Origin: a virus
Direction: 5' to 3' (one strand)
Length of the DNA: 24,999 nucleotides
Virus record (IMG/VR): IMGVR_UViG_3300020472_000157
Location: 1 to 24,999 of that record
Shown: one piece after another, positions 1 to 9,730 of the stretch
Layout: each line of letters starts with the position of its first letter
Numbering within the stretch: position 1 is the stretch's first letter
Translations under genes and position numbers: made by a program
The notes under the pieces: generated by a model
What the model was told of the DNA's origin: nothing
The model's input: only the letters and a program-made list of their open reading frames with translations
Databases searched by the model: none

Positions 1-101
1 ATCATTGATGTATGTTCTTTTGTCATACAATCAATAATTTTTGTAAATTGAAATGAAATATCTAAATCTAAAGAAGGGTGAATTCTACTTTTATGTTTCA
101 T
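1..101 (-). CDS. Partial 5' end of an unidentified phage protein
   Basis: An open frame begins with ATG at 101-99 and stays open to the left edge, giving 33 complete codons that start MKHKSRIHPSLDLDISF. The start overlaps the TGA stop of the upstream collar gene by one base (TGATG), an arrangement typical of translationally coupled phage genes, and this supports it as a real gene. No family is recognisable from so little sequence. Its place after a collar/fibre gene would suit a small fibre-associated protein, a chaperone or a late accessory gene, but nothing in the residues seen decides this. Confidence 0.55.
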   Translation of the reverse strand, partial: MKHKSRIHPSLDLDISFQFTKIIDCMTKEHTSM

Positions 102-688
102 CAAGTTTTCATAATATAACAAAGTGCATAGTATGGTGGTAGGTTTTTATTCTCTCCTGTTTGACTATTATTATTATTACCTAAAGTATTAATACCCCTG
201 TTACCTGATGAGCCAGTTATATCGTGACTGTGACTACCATTTGAACTAGTGGTGTAGGTTTGGGCAAATCCTGAACCTGCAGAACCACCACTACCAATTG
301 GAACACCACGAGTATATGATGACGTTGAATTTAATCGTCCATGAGTATGAGTGTGAGCACCTTTAGTATCAGTTGCATAAGTACCTGCACCGTGGTTATG
401 TGCTACAACTACTGAATTAGCACTACCACCAGTAACACCAACTGATAACCCAGGAAAACTATCAGCACTACCACTACCTGAAGCACCGATTATAAATTTA
501 TCTCTTAAATCTGGTGTGCCATTTTGTCCGTTACATATTGCCCAACCACTAGGAGCAGTCCATTGATTATACATTACAATTGTGCCTACTGGAATATTAG
601 TACCACCACTACCAGCAGCACCATCAACACCATCAACACCATCACTAACTTGAATCCAAGCACCACCAGTTCTTACTTTAATAGGCAT
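101..688 (-). CDS. Stand-alone tail-collar domain protein (gp12-like tip)
   Basis: A 195 aa protein made almost wholly of a phage tail-collar domain, the fold at the receptor-binding end of T4 gp12. Residues 1-16 are a short head. Residues 17-29 hold about four Gly-X-Y triplets (GVDGVDGAAGSGG), a collagen-like trimerising stretch. The collar follows: IPVGTIVMY at 32-40, GWAICNGQNGTPDLRDKFI at 48-66, and a C-terminal NLPPYYALCYIM. HxH motifs occur at 97-99 (HNH), 112-116 (HTHTH) and 153-155 (HSH). In T4 gp12 and gp37 such motifs bind a metal on the trimer axis, so metal binding is inferred here. The C-terminal domain of the neighbouring 2337 aa protein is clearly related (same NGTPDLR and NLPPYY blocks), suggesting duplication. 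It lies 22 bp after that gene, with an AT-rich leader and no clear Shine-Dalgarno sequence. Likely a short fibre or fibre tip; host receptor unknown. Confidence 0.85.
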   Translation of the reverse strand: MPIKVRTGGAWIQVSDGVDGVDGAAGSGGTNIPVGTIVMYNQWTAPSGWAICNGQNGTPDLRDKFIIGASGSGSADSFPGLSVGVTGGSANSVVVAHNHGAGTYATDTKGAHTHTHGRLNSTSSYTRGVPIGSGGSAGSGFAQTYTTSSNGSHSHDITGSSGNRGINTLGNNNNSQTGENKNLPPYYALCYIMKT

Positions 689-710
689 AATTATAATTTT
701 TAATTAAGAA

Positions 711-3700
711 CTAAGAAACTCTCATTATATATGCAAGTACATAATATGGTGGTAGGTTCATATTAACTCCTGTTTGATTACTATCACTATTACTACTCAC
801 ATCAAGACCCCTTATAGCACTTTTTCCACTCATGGTATGAGTATGATCTCCAGCTGCCGTAGTAGTACCTCCATTTACTGTAGGATATTCAACAGCAGTA
901 CCATGAGTATCATGTTTTAGAGCTGGATAACCTCCAATTGTTGGGTCAGTATAGCTATGACTATGAGAACCTGTTTCATTAAGTGCATAAGTACCCTTAG
1001 CATGATCGTGTTTAGGCAATACAGCATTTTTATGACCACCCATACTAGTATTGGCACCAGTAATATTAGATCTCCAATTACCACCACCATAATCTCTAGC
1101 ACCAAGAACAAATTGATTTCTTAAATCAGGAGTTCCATTAGTACCATCACATAATTTCCAATTTTCCAATGCAGTAAGTTCACTATTAGTACCACTCCAT
1201 ATAATAATACCTTTAATTGGAACATTTCCTGCTGATCCACTACCACTACCACCAGTATCATACCAAATATCTCCATCACAAACATCACCATTAGCAGGTT
1301 GAGTAGTCTGAACCCACTTTTTACCATCAGCATTACTAGTATTAGGAATATTAATTCTTTTAGTTCCTGTCGTTGGTGTAGTTATAGTAATTGGTTTATT
1401 ACATGAATTAGCCCTACTTGTATAATTTACTTCAACCTCCGTGAGACCACCAGAACCTCCACCAGCATCAGCTTTTAAAGTAGTATTATCTAAAGTTAGC
1501 CCATCACCGACTGTCAAATACCTTAATTTACCTTCACCACTATGAGCACTATTATCCCAGAATATAATTCTATCCGCATCAGGATCAACTCCACCCAATT
1601 CATTACCATCAACACTAAGAACATCATCTATATTTGCATTTAATGTTATAGCACCAACATTACTATCAATAGTTCCTTTAAAAACACCATAATATTCATT
1701 AACAAATGCCTTATCCCAATATCTGTTCTCTCTGCCGCTATGGGATGTATCAGATCCAAGATCACTACCACCATTAGTAGCAGGAACTAATGCATTCGTA
1801 GTACTATTATCAAGATTAGAAGGATCCTCAACAATCATATTCATGATGGTTATAAGACTAGTTGGTTGTCCTTTAGTAGTATTAGCCTTTAATCCAAAAC
1901 CCATTTCAGGATTTTTTGCAGAATCTACATTAACTTGGATACGTGCAGAACTTCCATTTCTATCTGGTCTACCATCAATATGATTAAACATAAGATTGGC
2001 ATTACCATATCCATCATGAGTACCTATTCCTATTGAACCTCCATTATGACCTGGTGCACCAGCAACAATAGAAGCACTATTATATAAATTTCTTGACCGT
2101 GCACTGTATGTTATACCTGCACCAACAGTAGCATCTTGTGCGTAAAGAGCTTGATAACTTAAATCAGCAGCATCATCTCTTATAAATGGAATTTTAAATG
2201 CAGGATTCTGAGCAGTTGTTAGATCTATCTTAACAGTATTTGCCTGAGCAGCTGCATTATCACCACTACCAATATTAGTTAAACAAGAACCATCACCATA
2301 AAATTTTATTGCGGTAACAATACCAGCAACAGCTAATGTTCTATCATTATCAGATACCTCTGAACCAGAAAAAGGTAACGTCGTTCCAATACCAACATTG
2401 CTATCTTTATCACCAACTATCCAATGATCAGAAACACCAGAACCATTACCAATTACTAGTTGTTTATCAGCATCACCTTCATTTCTAGAACCAACTTCAT
2501 TATGAATTGGTAACCTTACATTAAAACCAATCGCTACACTACATTTACTAACAGTCTCATATTCGCTACAACCTACGGCACAATAACCAATAAATGTATT
2601 ATTACATGCGTGGCAACCTTCAGTACCATTAGCCTTTCTACCAGCATAATGACCTAAGAAAGTATTATAGTTTCCAGTTCTAACAAGACATCCTGCATGA
2701 TTTCCAAGTAATAGATTACGATCACCAGCAGTAACACATTTACCAGCACATCTTCCAAGAGAAATATTAAAATCTCCAGAAGTAGCACATTTGAATGCAT
2801 CTACACCTATGGCAATATTACATGCTCCTGATGCATTTCCTTGACCATGACCTGCATTGAAACCTAAAAATATATGTCTACCAAAACAAACACTACCACT
2901 AACAACTTGTGAAGAAACATAACTATGTCCTGCATTCCGACCAATGGCAACAACATCACAAAGATCTTTTGCTAATGTTCCTGCTTCACATCCTATAAAG
3001 ACATTATTTTGACCTCCTCCATTACAAGCATGAGAATTAGTACCATCTAGAGAAGTACCAGCATCCTTACCAATGAATATATTGTAACAGGTATCGCCAT
3101 CTAAAGAACTACCAGCATCTGTTCCTGCTCTTAAATTCTCTTGAGCATCTGCTTGCCATGCAGTAGCACTACCAACATTGCATAAGTGAGAACCATCACC
3201 ATAATATTTACAAGCATAAACATTGTTCCAACATCCAGCTGCTTGTACATGTCCGTCATCACATCCAGTATCTCCAGTTTTTCCTAAATTATAAACTCCA
3301 CTCTTTTTAGGGAATACACCCGAATCAAAATATGATTTTTTAGCAGCATCAGTACTAGCACCTTCAGAAGTAAATGAAACAATACCAATTACATTATCAC
3401 TAGAATTCCTTACATTTAAGTCTATATGTCGTGATCCTTCATTCTCAATTACAAAAATACCATCAGAACCACCCTGACTATGAATATCACCATCAGCGTT
3501 ATTGGTATCACCTTGTAAATGTAAAGATCCATCAAGATAAAGACTACCATGATTTGGATTAACTGTTAATCCAATACCAGTATAAACATCTTCAACACCA
3601 CCAGGATCATTGTTACTATCAACAAATGTTAGGAAATATTTACCATCAGTAGTTGTAGCTGTTGTCTTAACACAATTGGCATTAGGAACTGTGACATTAC

Positions 3701-6700
3701 AATCTATTGTTCCATAGAAGGTTCCACCTCTAAATTCCTTTGCCCATACAGCATTCCATCTCTTAGTATCACTTTCTCCAAGACTTTGTGTTTCATGACT
3801 AGCTGGATTGATATTATTATCTTTGTTAATATGTAATCTTCCTGTTCCATTAACAACGAAAGACATTAATTCAGTATTTTGCTCATATCTAATCTGACCC
3901 CTACTTAATGCAGCACCACTAGTTCCATCAGCAAAGAAAATTGAACCATGATCACCTACACTAGAACCTGAATAAATTGTTATTCCCTGATCACCACTTC
4001 CACTACCAACAACTAAATTATTAGATTCACCATCAAAAGAATTTGGAATAATATTACCAACTCCCAATTTATCATTTTGATATACCAATCCCGTACTATC
4101 AACCTCTACACCATCATAACCACTGGAAGCACTACCAAAATGAATATAATGTGTATCTGCAGGTGTTGTATCGTCTACTATTAGAATATTTTTTGCATTT
4201 GTTATTGGAACCGTAGGATCAATATCACCTTTAAAAGTACCATAATAATGATTCGCAGTTACAATACCAACAGCTAATATAGATGTATTAAGTTTAATAT
4301 CATCATCCATAGTGTATGGATTATTTGGATATGTGGTTCCTATACCAACATGACCATCTGATGTAATGCGAAGTCTTTCCTCTACTCCATCCTCTTCATT
4401 ATTAAATTTAGTATAGAAACGCATACTACCGCCTCTACCATGAGGGCCACCACCCCCTTCACTTTTAACATCTATTTCACCTAAACTTCCACTTTGGGTC
4501 ACAAATCTAAGTTTAGGACTAACAACATTTTCTACATCTCCACCACTGTTTTTAAATAATGATAAGTCGTCTCCTTGAACTACTAACTTACTTGATCCAA
4601 GCCACTCAGTTCCATTGTAAGAACTAACATCAGTTATGTTTACTAAAAGACGACCATCTGTTGAGATGCGAACTTTTTCTGTTAAATTATTACCATTACG
4701 AGTTTGAAATGTTAAAGCACCTTTTTCATTAGTATTAGAAACATCAGATGCAACTCCTTTAATTGAAGAATATATGGTATCATTATAAGCATCATCTTTA
4801 CCTTGGAATTGAATCACACCGACAGCATCATTATCAGCCATATTCCCTACACCAGGATTATGTTGTAAGAATAGTTCTGCTCCTAAAACACCTGCATCAT
4901 TAGATTCAAGTCTTAAAACTTCCGTATCCAAAGTCCGAGCATGAAGAATAGAAGTACGAGGTATAGTAGTTCCTATACCAACTCTACCATCAGCATCAAT
5001 AACCATTCTAGGTGTGTGTGTGGCCAATTGTGCATTATTAGCTGTTCCGAATAGCAACTTACCATTACTAGTAGTAAGGTCAGAATATGTCCAAATAGCT
5101 GCTGCACCTTTACCAAATCCAGCACTTGATTGTCTATAAAATTCTATGCCAGCTCTATTGGCAGCACCAGAACTCTCCACACGAATTGCATTATGACCAT
5201 CATATGTTACAGCATGTAGCTTGCTCTCTGGAGCAGTGGTTCCAATACCAAGACGATTTTGTAATGAATCAAATACTATATTACTATTACTATAAAGAAA
5301 TTCATTCTGCCTACTATTATATGGATTATGTTGTTCAACAAAAGTCATATAATAGGTACCAATACCACTTGTTCGGAAATGTGAAGTTAAACTTGGGTTA
5401 GTACTACCCACCCCAACCTTATTAGCATTAACAGTTGTCAAATCATCAACATCAACCCAATCTATTTCTGTACCTGTTGATTGCAATAACTGACCATTAG
5501 TACCAAGTGAATCATCTTTATCTTGCAATCCACCCGTAATTTTTACCCCGTCGCTAGTAGTAGCTAACTTTTCACCCGCATCACTAGCACCAGCCCAATA
5601 AAGTTTTACATCGGCATCATTATCTGCCTTAATTAAATTTTTAGTAAAATTACCATTACCTACACTAAAACCTTCACCACCAGCATAAAAATTCATCCAA
5701 CCAGTAATATTTTTAATCTCAACGTTTGATCCAGTATGGGCAATTTCTAAATCAGCCTCATTACCAAATGTTGCTTTAACACTATCATAGAAAGCTAACC
5801 TATCATTTGATGGTTGCCACTCAATATCCTTATTAGCATTACTTAAATTATGAAAATGAGCCTTTCCAGCAAATGTAGAAATACCTGTTGACCAAATATA
5901 AGTTGTAGAAGTAATACCCGTAACGGTAACACCCATTCCAGAAGTCTGAAAACGAAGTCCATCATCATAATAAAGAGATACACCAGAACCAACATTTGCT
6001 CCAAGTACCTTTTCTCCTAAATTAGTTTCTAATTTAAAGTGTTCTGAATTTAGTACAAGATAACCAGTTTCATTTTCAATATATGAATCAGTACCAGTAT
6101 GATAAATTTTTAGATCTCCATTTTCTGATAGTTCTCCAGCTACACCATCACCAAATGATAATACTGAACTATCAGGAAAACTTAATTGGTTTGCACTCTT
6201 ATCCCAATGAACTACTTTACTACCAATAGATCCAGTACCATTAAAATACACATCATCAAAAGCAGATGCAACACCAACAAAAGTAGAAACTCCTGGACTT
6301 ACATAAAGTTGTGCAAAAGAAGCAGACTCATAAACTAAATTATCCCTAATGAATAAATCACCACCAACATACAAATTACCACCTGTAGTAGTAATTCCAC
6401 CAGCACCAGAAATAGTAGCTGCTACACTTACAGGATCAGTAGGAGCAGGCCCATAGTGAGATAAAGAACCACCTACAATAACATTCTTATTAAATACTCC
6501 ACCACCTTGTGTGATAAAAGATCCAGTATTAAAGTTATTAGATTCACTACTGTCATTAATATTAATGGGATCATTAGAAGCTACTGTACCACCATAAGAA
6601 TCAAGTGTAAGATTTCCAAGTGTAGTAGTTATTACATTATCATTAGATCCTGCAATTTCAATATTACCTATAGTACCAACACCAGTAACCTTTAATTTGG

Positions 6701-7724
6701 TTATGGTTGCATAACCTACTGTTAGTCCATCACCATCAAATGTTAAATTAGCACTATCTTGTAATTCTCCACCAGCACCAGCATATGTAACCCTACCCGA
6801 AGTTAAATCTTCTACTTTAAATGTATTTGCCTGACCACCATCATTAATATCTAATAATCCATAAGTTGTTGTAATACCTGCAACCTCTAACCGACTAAAT
6901 GAAGCTACTCCAACTACATCTAATAAAGTCCTTGGTATAGCACTTCCAATACCAAGTCTATTATTAGCATCATCAAAGTAAATATTATCTGCACCATCAA
7001 CTAATCCTGTAGCACCATGGAATTGTACTTGTCCTACATCACCACCTGCACCAGAAGTAACTGCATTTGCTTGTGTCCACTCAACTCCACCTGAATTATT
7101 CTTTACAAGAATATTATTTTGAGATCCAGGATCATTATCAGTATCATATATGGTTCCTGTTAATCTAATATCTCCTACAACATGAAGTGTATTCGTTGGG
7201 TCAGTGGTACCAATACCGACTGAAGCAATTCCCGCAGTGTCATTGTTATAAACAAAAAGATGTGCTCCAGTAAAAGAACCTATTCCAGTAATTGGATCCC
7301 TATTGTTATATTGTATTTCATGATCATTTCCCACTGCTTCAACAGTAACAGTTACAGCAGTACCTGGATGACCATTAGCTTTAACAAATCCAGTAACAGT
7401 AACTGCTGATCCTACAAAATTTATATTGGTAATACTACTAATACCCAAATTTGGATCGGCATCTGTTGATGGAATTACTATCTCTTCATCCCTAATTGTT
7501 ATAGCACCTGGTATAACTCCACCACCAATTGGAACCCAAAATCTTTCTCCTGGACGATTTGCTATAGTGACAATTTGATACTGTTGTCCTGGAGGAATAG
7601 TCTGAGTTTCTGGAGGAGTACCCAGATTAGGTTCAACCTGATCTAAACCAATATACTGATATCTGTCCTCAGTTAACTCTGCCTGAGGTCTTACTTTTAC
7701 TCTACCACTAAGATACTTAGGCAT
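711..7724 (-). CDS. Giant modular tail fibre/adhesin with C-terminal collar domain
   Basis: At 2337 aa this is the largest protein in the window. Its N-terminus (MPKYLSGRVKVRPQAEL, then a PGERFWVPIGGGVIPGAI block near residue 65) resembles a recurrent head of cyanophage structural proteins and probably docks to the baseplate. Residues of about 110-1500 are a shaft of beta-rich repeats with many short motifs of the type GIGTTxPxxxLHVxG and GxVGIGTT, as in trimeric phage fibres and S74-type fibres; no S74 peptidase is seen. Two YYGDGSxLxNIG-type motifs flank a cysteine-rich YadA-like beta-roll at about 1520-1735. Residues from about 2168 to the end are a tail-collar domain with NGTPDLRNQF, HxH motifs (HDH, HSHS, HTH) and NLPPYYVLAYIM. 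The start overlaps the previous gene by 8 bp. Probably a homotrimeric host-recognition fibre; the receptor cannot be told. Confidence 0.85.
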   Translation of the reverse strand: MPKYLSGRVKVRPQAELTEDRYQYIGLDQVEPNLGTPPETQTIPPGQQYQIVTIANRPGERFWVPIGGGVIPGAITIRDEEIVIPSTDADPNLGISSITNINFVGSAVTVTGFVKANGHPGTAVTVTVEAVGNDHEIQYNNRDPITGIGSFTGAHLFVYNNDTAGIASVGIGTTDPTNTLHVVGDIRLTGTIYDTDNDPGSQNNILVKNNSGGVEWTQANAVTSGAGGDVGQVQFHGATGLVDGADNIYFDDANNRLGIGSAIPRTLLDVVGVASFSRLEVAGITTTYGLLDINDGGQANTFKVEDLTSGRVTYAGAGGELQDSANLTFDGDGLTVGYATITKLKVTGVGTIGNIEIAGSNDNVITTTLGNLTLDSYGGTVASNDPININDSSESNNFNTGSFITQGGGVFNKNVIVGGSLSHYGPAPTDPVSVAATISGAGGITTTGGNLYVGGDLFIRDNLVYESASFAQLYVSPGVSTFVGVASAFDDVYFNGTGSIGSKVVHWDKSANQLSFPDSSVLSFGDGVAGELSENGDLKIYHTGTDSYIENETGYLVLNSEHFKLETNLGEKVLGANVGSGVSLYYDDGLRFQTSGMGVTVTGITSTTYIWSTGISTFAGKAHFHNLSNANKDIEWQPSNDRLAFYDSVKATFGNEADLEIAHTGSNVEIKNITGWMNFYAGGEGFSVGNGNFTKNLIKADNDADVKLYWAGASDAGEKLATTSDGVKITGGLQDKDDSLGTNGQLLQSTGTEIDWVDVDDLTTVNANKVGVGSTNPSLTSHFRTSGIGTYYMTFVEQHNPYNSRQNEFLYSNSNIVFDSLQNRLGIGTTAPESKLHAVTYDGHNAIRVESSGAANRAGIEFYRQSSAGFGKGAAAIWTYSDLTTSNGKLLFGTANNAQLATHTPRMVIDADGRVGIGTTIPRTSILHARTLDTEVLRLESNDAGVLGAELFLQHNPGVGNMADNDAVGVIQFQGKDDAYNDTIYSSIKGVASDVSNTNEKGALTFQTRNGNNLTEKVRISTDGRLLVNITDVSSYNGTEWLGSSKLVVQGDDLSLFKNSGGDVENVVSPKLRFVTQSGSLGEIDVKSEGGGGPHGRGGSMRFYTKFNNEEDGVEERLRITSDGHVGIGTTYPNNPYTMDDDIKLNTSILAVGIVTANHYYGTFKGDIDPTVPITNAKNILIVDDTTPADTHYIHFGSASSGYDGVEVDSTGLVYQNDKLGVGNIIPNSFDGESNNLVVGSGSGDQGITIYSGSSVGDHGSIFFADGTSGAALSRGQIRYEQNTELMSFVVNGTGRLHINKDNNINPASHETQSLGESDTKRWNAVWAKEFRGGTFYGTIDCNVTVPNANCVKTTATTTDGKYFLTFVDSNNDPGGVEDVYTGIGLTVNPNHGSLYLDGSLHLQGDTNNADGDIHSQGGSDGIFVIENEGSRHIDLNVRNSSDNVIGIVSFTSEGASTDAAKKSYFDSGVFPKKSGVYNLGKTGDTGCDDGHVQAAGCWNNVYACKYYGDGSHLCNVGSATAWQADAQENLRAGTDAGSSLDGDTCYNIFIGKDAGTSLDGTNSHACNGGGQNNVFIGCEAGTLAKDLCDVVAIGRNAGHSYVSSQVVSGSVCFGRHIFLGFNAGHGQGNASGACNIAIGVDAFKCATSGDFNISLGRCAGKCVTAGDRNLLLGNHAGCLVRTGNYNTFLGHYAGRKANGTEGCHACNNTFIGYCAVGCSEYETVSKCSVAIGFNVRLPIHNEVGSRNEGDADKQLVIGNGSGVSDHWIVGDKDSNVGIGTTLPFSGSEVSDNDRTLAVAGIVTAIKFYGDGSCLTNIGSGDNAAAQANTVKIDLTTAQNPAFKIPFIRDDAADLSYQALYAQDATVGAGITYSARSRNLYNSASIVAGAPGHNGGSIGIGTHDGYGNANLMFNHIDGRPDRNGSSARIQVNVDSAKNPEMGFGLKANTTKGQPTSLITIMNMIVEDPSNLDNSTTNALVPATNGGSDLGSDTSHSGRENRYWDKAFVNEYYGVFKGTIDSNVGAITLNANIDDVLSVDGNELGGVDPDADRIIFWDNSAHSGEGKLRYLTVGDGLTLDNTTLKADAGGGSGGLTEVEVNYTSRANSCNKPITITTPTTGTKRINIPNTSNADGKKWVQTTQPANGDVCDGDIWYDTGGSGSGSAGNVPIKGIIIWSGTNSELTALENWKLCDGTNGTPDLRNQFVLGARDYGGGNWRSNITGANTSMGGHKNAVLPKHDHAKGTYALNETGSHSHSYTDPTIGGYPALKHDTHGTAVEYPTVNGGTTTAAGDHTHTMSGKSAIRGLDVSSNSDSNQTGVNMNLPPYYVLAYIMRVS
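2503..3115 (-). repeat. Cysteine-rich YadA-like beta-roll repeats within the giant fibre
   Basis: About ten consecutive protein repeats of 17-27 residues fit the pattern hydrophobic-x-hydrophobic-G-x-x-A-G. Examples are NIFIGKDAG, NVFIGCEAG, VAIGRNAG, IFLGFNAG, ISLGRCAG, LLLGNHAG and TFLGHYAG. This is the signature of the left-handed beta-roll heads of YadA/Hep_Hag trimeric adhesins. Unlike typical YadA heads, about 15 cysteines fall in roughly 210 residues, several in the turns (FKC, GKC, AGC, HAC, VGC). Confidence 0.75.
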
Positions 7725-9729
7725 TACTATTCTCTAGGATACTTGCTGTGAATTCCATTTGAAGTGGAGCAACTTGACCACCAGCCGAAGATACTCCAAC
7801 ATTCACTGTAATATTATTATAAGTTGCTTCTATAATATCTACAGCAACATTATGCTTTGGATCAGTTGTTCTTGGATAAGCATGTTCTGTTTGATTATTA
7901 TCCATAGTACATGTATATATTATACCTTCTGTAGCAATACCAATAGTACTAGTGGCAGCAGTTGCTTTCTTGACACCACCAGTAACACCACTTATAAAAG
8001 TATGCTCCCAAGCAGAAGAATATCTAATTTGTGCTCTAGTAATACCAGCAGTTGCTGAAACAAATGTATGTGGTGAAGTGTCTGGTGAAATACCTACACC
8101 ATCTATACCACTACCTTTAATTTTAAAGTTATTAGCATCAACCTTTTCAACTTCACACCATTGATTGCTAATAGGATCAGTTACTCTTGGATACGATTTA
8201 TGAGAATTAATTCCACTATAATTACCATAATCACAACTAAATGTAAGACAACCATCATCTAACTTTACATGGTCACCCGTATCAAGTCCATGACCATTAA
8301 GTGTTATTGTTAATACACCTGTACCTGGGACATAAGCTGCACTTGTAGGTTTTAACTTAGGATTTGGAACATATCTATGTTCGGTATTTGACCCACCAGC
8401 ATCACCAACATCAATTGTTATTGTTGTATCAGTAGTTGCGGCAATACCAACTGCTTCTCTATAAGCTTGATCATCACCAGTTGCTCCCCCTTCACCATTT
8501 GCTCTAGGATAATACTTAGTATTTGTCCAATTATCACTACCATGGTTACAAGTAAATCCAAATGATTGGTCATATAATCTAATACTACTAATACCAGCAA
8601 CAAGATTATGATTTCCTATCGTTGCAGTTAATATTCCAGTATTTGGTGTATATTGAGCTTCAGAAACAGTATAAAATTGCTTTCTAAGATCAGTCCTACC
8701 TACATTTAATTTAAAAGAATCATTATCAATTTTTTCAATTGCTTTCCATGTCCCACTCATAGGATCTCTTTGACTACGAGGATACTTATGTATTTTATCA
8801 TTTTCATCTAACTCACACTTAAACGAAAATGTATCGTCATCAAATCTAACCAAATCACCAGTACTTAATGCATGACCATTAATTTGAACTGTTAGAATAC
8901 CAACCTGACCATTATAACTAGTACCTGCTTGTACTATAGTTCCATTACCACTAGTTCCATTAACTGTTCCACCAGAAACAACCATTTGATGATCAGGAAT
9001 AGTAAATGTTGCTATACCAGTATCTCCACTATAATATGAATTTGTGACATTATATTTTGTAGTATTAGAAAGATTTGTTTTTGAAATAGCATCTGGTTTA
9101 GCACGAACAAAAGAATGAATTGCTGCATTATATACATGCTTATATCCTTTTGCACCACCAACAATAGATGTAAATGTTTTTGCTGTACCAGCAACTCCTT
9201 CTTCATTAAGGATTGTGTTTATAACATATGCTTTTTGTGGATCTGGGAATATTGTAGTTGTTATACCTGCTGTATTTGCTGGACAGGTAAAAGCAACTCC
9301 TGCCATAGTAATATCATCACCAACATTAAAACTATGAGGCCCAGCACATGTTACAGTAATAATTCCACTTGGTTCATCATAAGTAACATTATTAATAGTT
9401 GTTATGCCAGTCTGAACACCAGTCATATACAAACTATCAACCACAAGTGCAGTCTTTTCTAATACTAATCTACCATCTATTAAAATTACTGCATCATTTG
9501 GTGGAATCTCAACATCCTTTATAACTCTTATATCTCTTGTATTTCCCGTACTTCTTGTTTCTCTCCTTTGAATGAATGTGACTGTTGGATATGTACCTAC
9601 ACCAACATTTGCAACTTGAGCATACAATAATAGAGCAGAAGTTCCTGTTGGTACTTCATACAACTTTTGCTCTCCTGGTGCCACAGGAACCGCAACATTT
9701 AAAAACTTATTGACTGGTGCTATTGCCAT
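7717..9729 (-). CDS. Structural protein with tandem Cys/YPR-DP beta-sandwich repeats
   Basis: A 670 aa protein. Residues 1-105 form a hydrophobic, beta-rich N-terminal domain (MAIAPVNKFLNVAVPVAPGE) that probably attaches to the particle. From about 115 to 646 there are five or six degenerate repeats of 75-90 residues. The fullest copies begin near 271, 358 and 464. Each runs: YxPxTGILTxT, then GHxLxxGDxVxLxD, then SFxFTC, then a YPRxxDP motif, then a closing D-x-x-x-F-K-hydrophobic strand. A last degenerate copy has YTCTMDNN and AYPRTTDPKHN near 605-626. Repeats with TC and YPRxTDP motifs recur in marine phage fibre proteins; their function is not established. It starts 1 bp after the 1193 aa gene and overlaps the giant fibre by 8 bp, so all three are probably co-translated. 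A connector or accessory fibre is the best guess; no enzyme motif was found. Confidence 0.75.
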   Translation of the reverse strand: MAIAPVNKFLNVAVPVAPGEQKLYEVPTGTSALLLYAQVANVGVGTYPTVTFIQRRETRSTGNTRDIRVIKDVEIPPNDAVILIDGRLVLEKTALVVDSLYMTGVQTGITTINNVTYDEPSGIITVTCAGPHSFNVGDDITMAGVAFTCPANTAGITTTIFPDPQKAYVINTILNEEGVAGTAKTFTSIVGGAKGYKHVYNAAIHSFVRAKPDAISKTNLSNTTKYNVTNSYYSGDTGIATFTIPDHQMVVSGGTVNGTSGNGTIVQAGTSYNGQVGILTVQINGHALSTGDLVRFDDDTFSFKCELDENDKIHKYPRSQRDPMSGTWKAIEKIDNDSFKLNVGRTDLRKQFYTVSEAQYTPNTGILTATIGNHNLVAGISSIRLYDQSFGFTCNHGSDNWTNTKYYPRANGEGGATGDDQAYREAVGIAATTDTTITIDVGDAGGSNTEHRYVPNPKLKPTSAAYVPGTGVLTITLNGHGLDTGDHVKLDDGCLTFSCDYGNYSGINSHKSYPRVTDPISNQWCEVEKVDANNFKIKGSGIDGVGISPDTSPHTFVSATAGITRAQIRYSSAWEHTFISGVTGGVKKATAATSTIGIATEGIIYTCTMDNNQTEHAYPRTTDPKHNVAVDIIEATYNNITVNVGVSSAGGQVAPLQMEFTASILENSNA
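7792..9387 (-). repeat. Tandem beta-domain repeats in the 670 aa protein
   Basis: This is the coding span of the five or six degenerate repeats at residues of about 115-646. The clearest copies share GILT(V/A/I)T, GHxLxxGD, FxFxC and YPRxxDP at the same internal spacing. One copy (358-445) carries an insertion after YPR (NGEGGATGDDQAY). Confidence 0.7.
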
Positions 9730-9730
9730 A

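Noticed and set aside
5126-5401. Plus-strand open frame opposite the giant fibre gene
   Set aside because: It is a shadow of the repetitive minus-strand gene, with His/Tyr/Gln-rich composition and no ribosome site or family features. The same applies to plus-strand frames near 6507, 7759, 9115, 12137, 12653 and 19709.
711-7724. Repeated short DNA words (such as accaccacc and ccaataccaac) considered as CRISPR or tandem DNA repeats
   Set aside because: They are codon-level echoes of Gly/Val/Ile-rich protein repeats in one open frame, with no constant repeat and spacer units.
711-7724. S74-type chaperone/peptidase domain in the giant fibre
   Set aside because: GIGTT repeats often accompany S74 domains, but the C-terminus is a collar domain and no Ser-Lys autocleavage region was seen.
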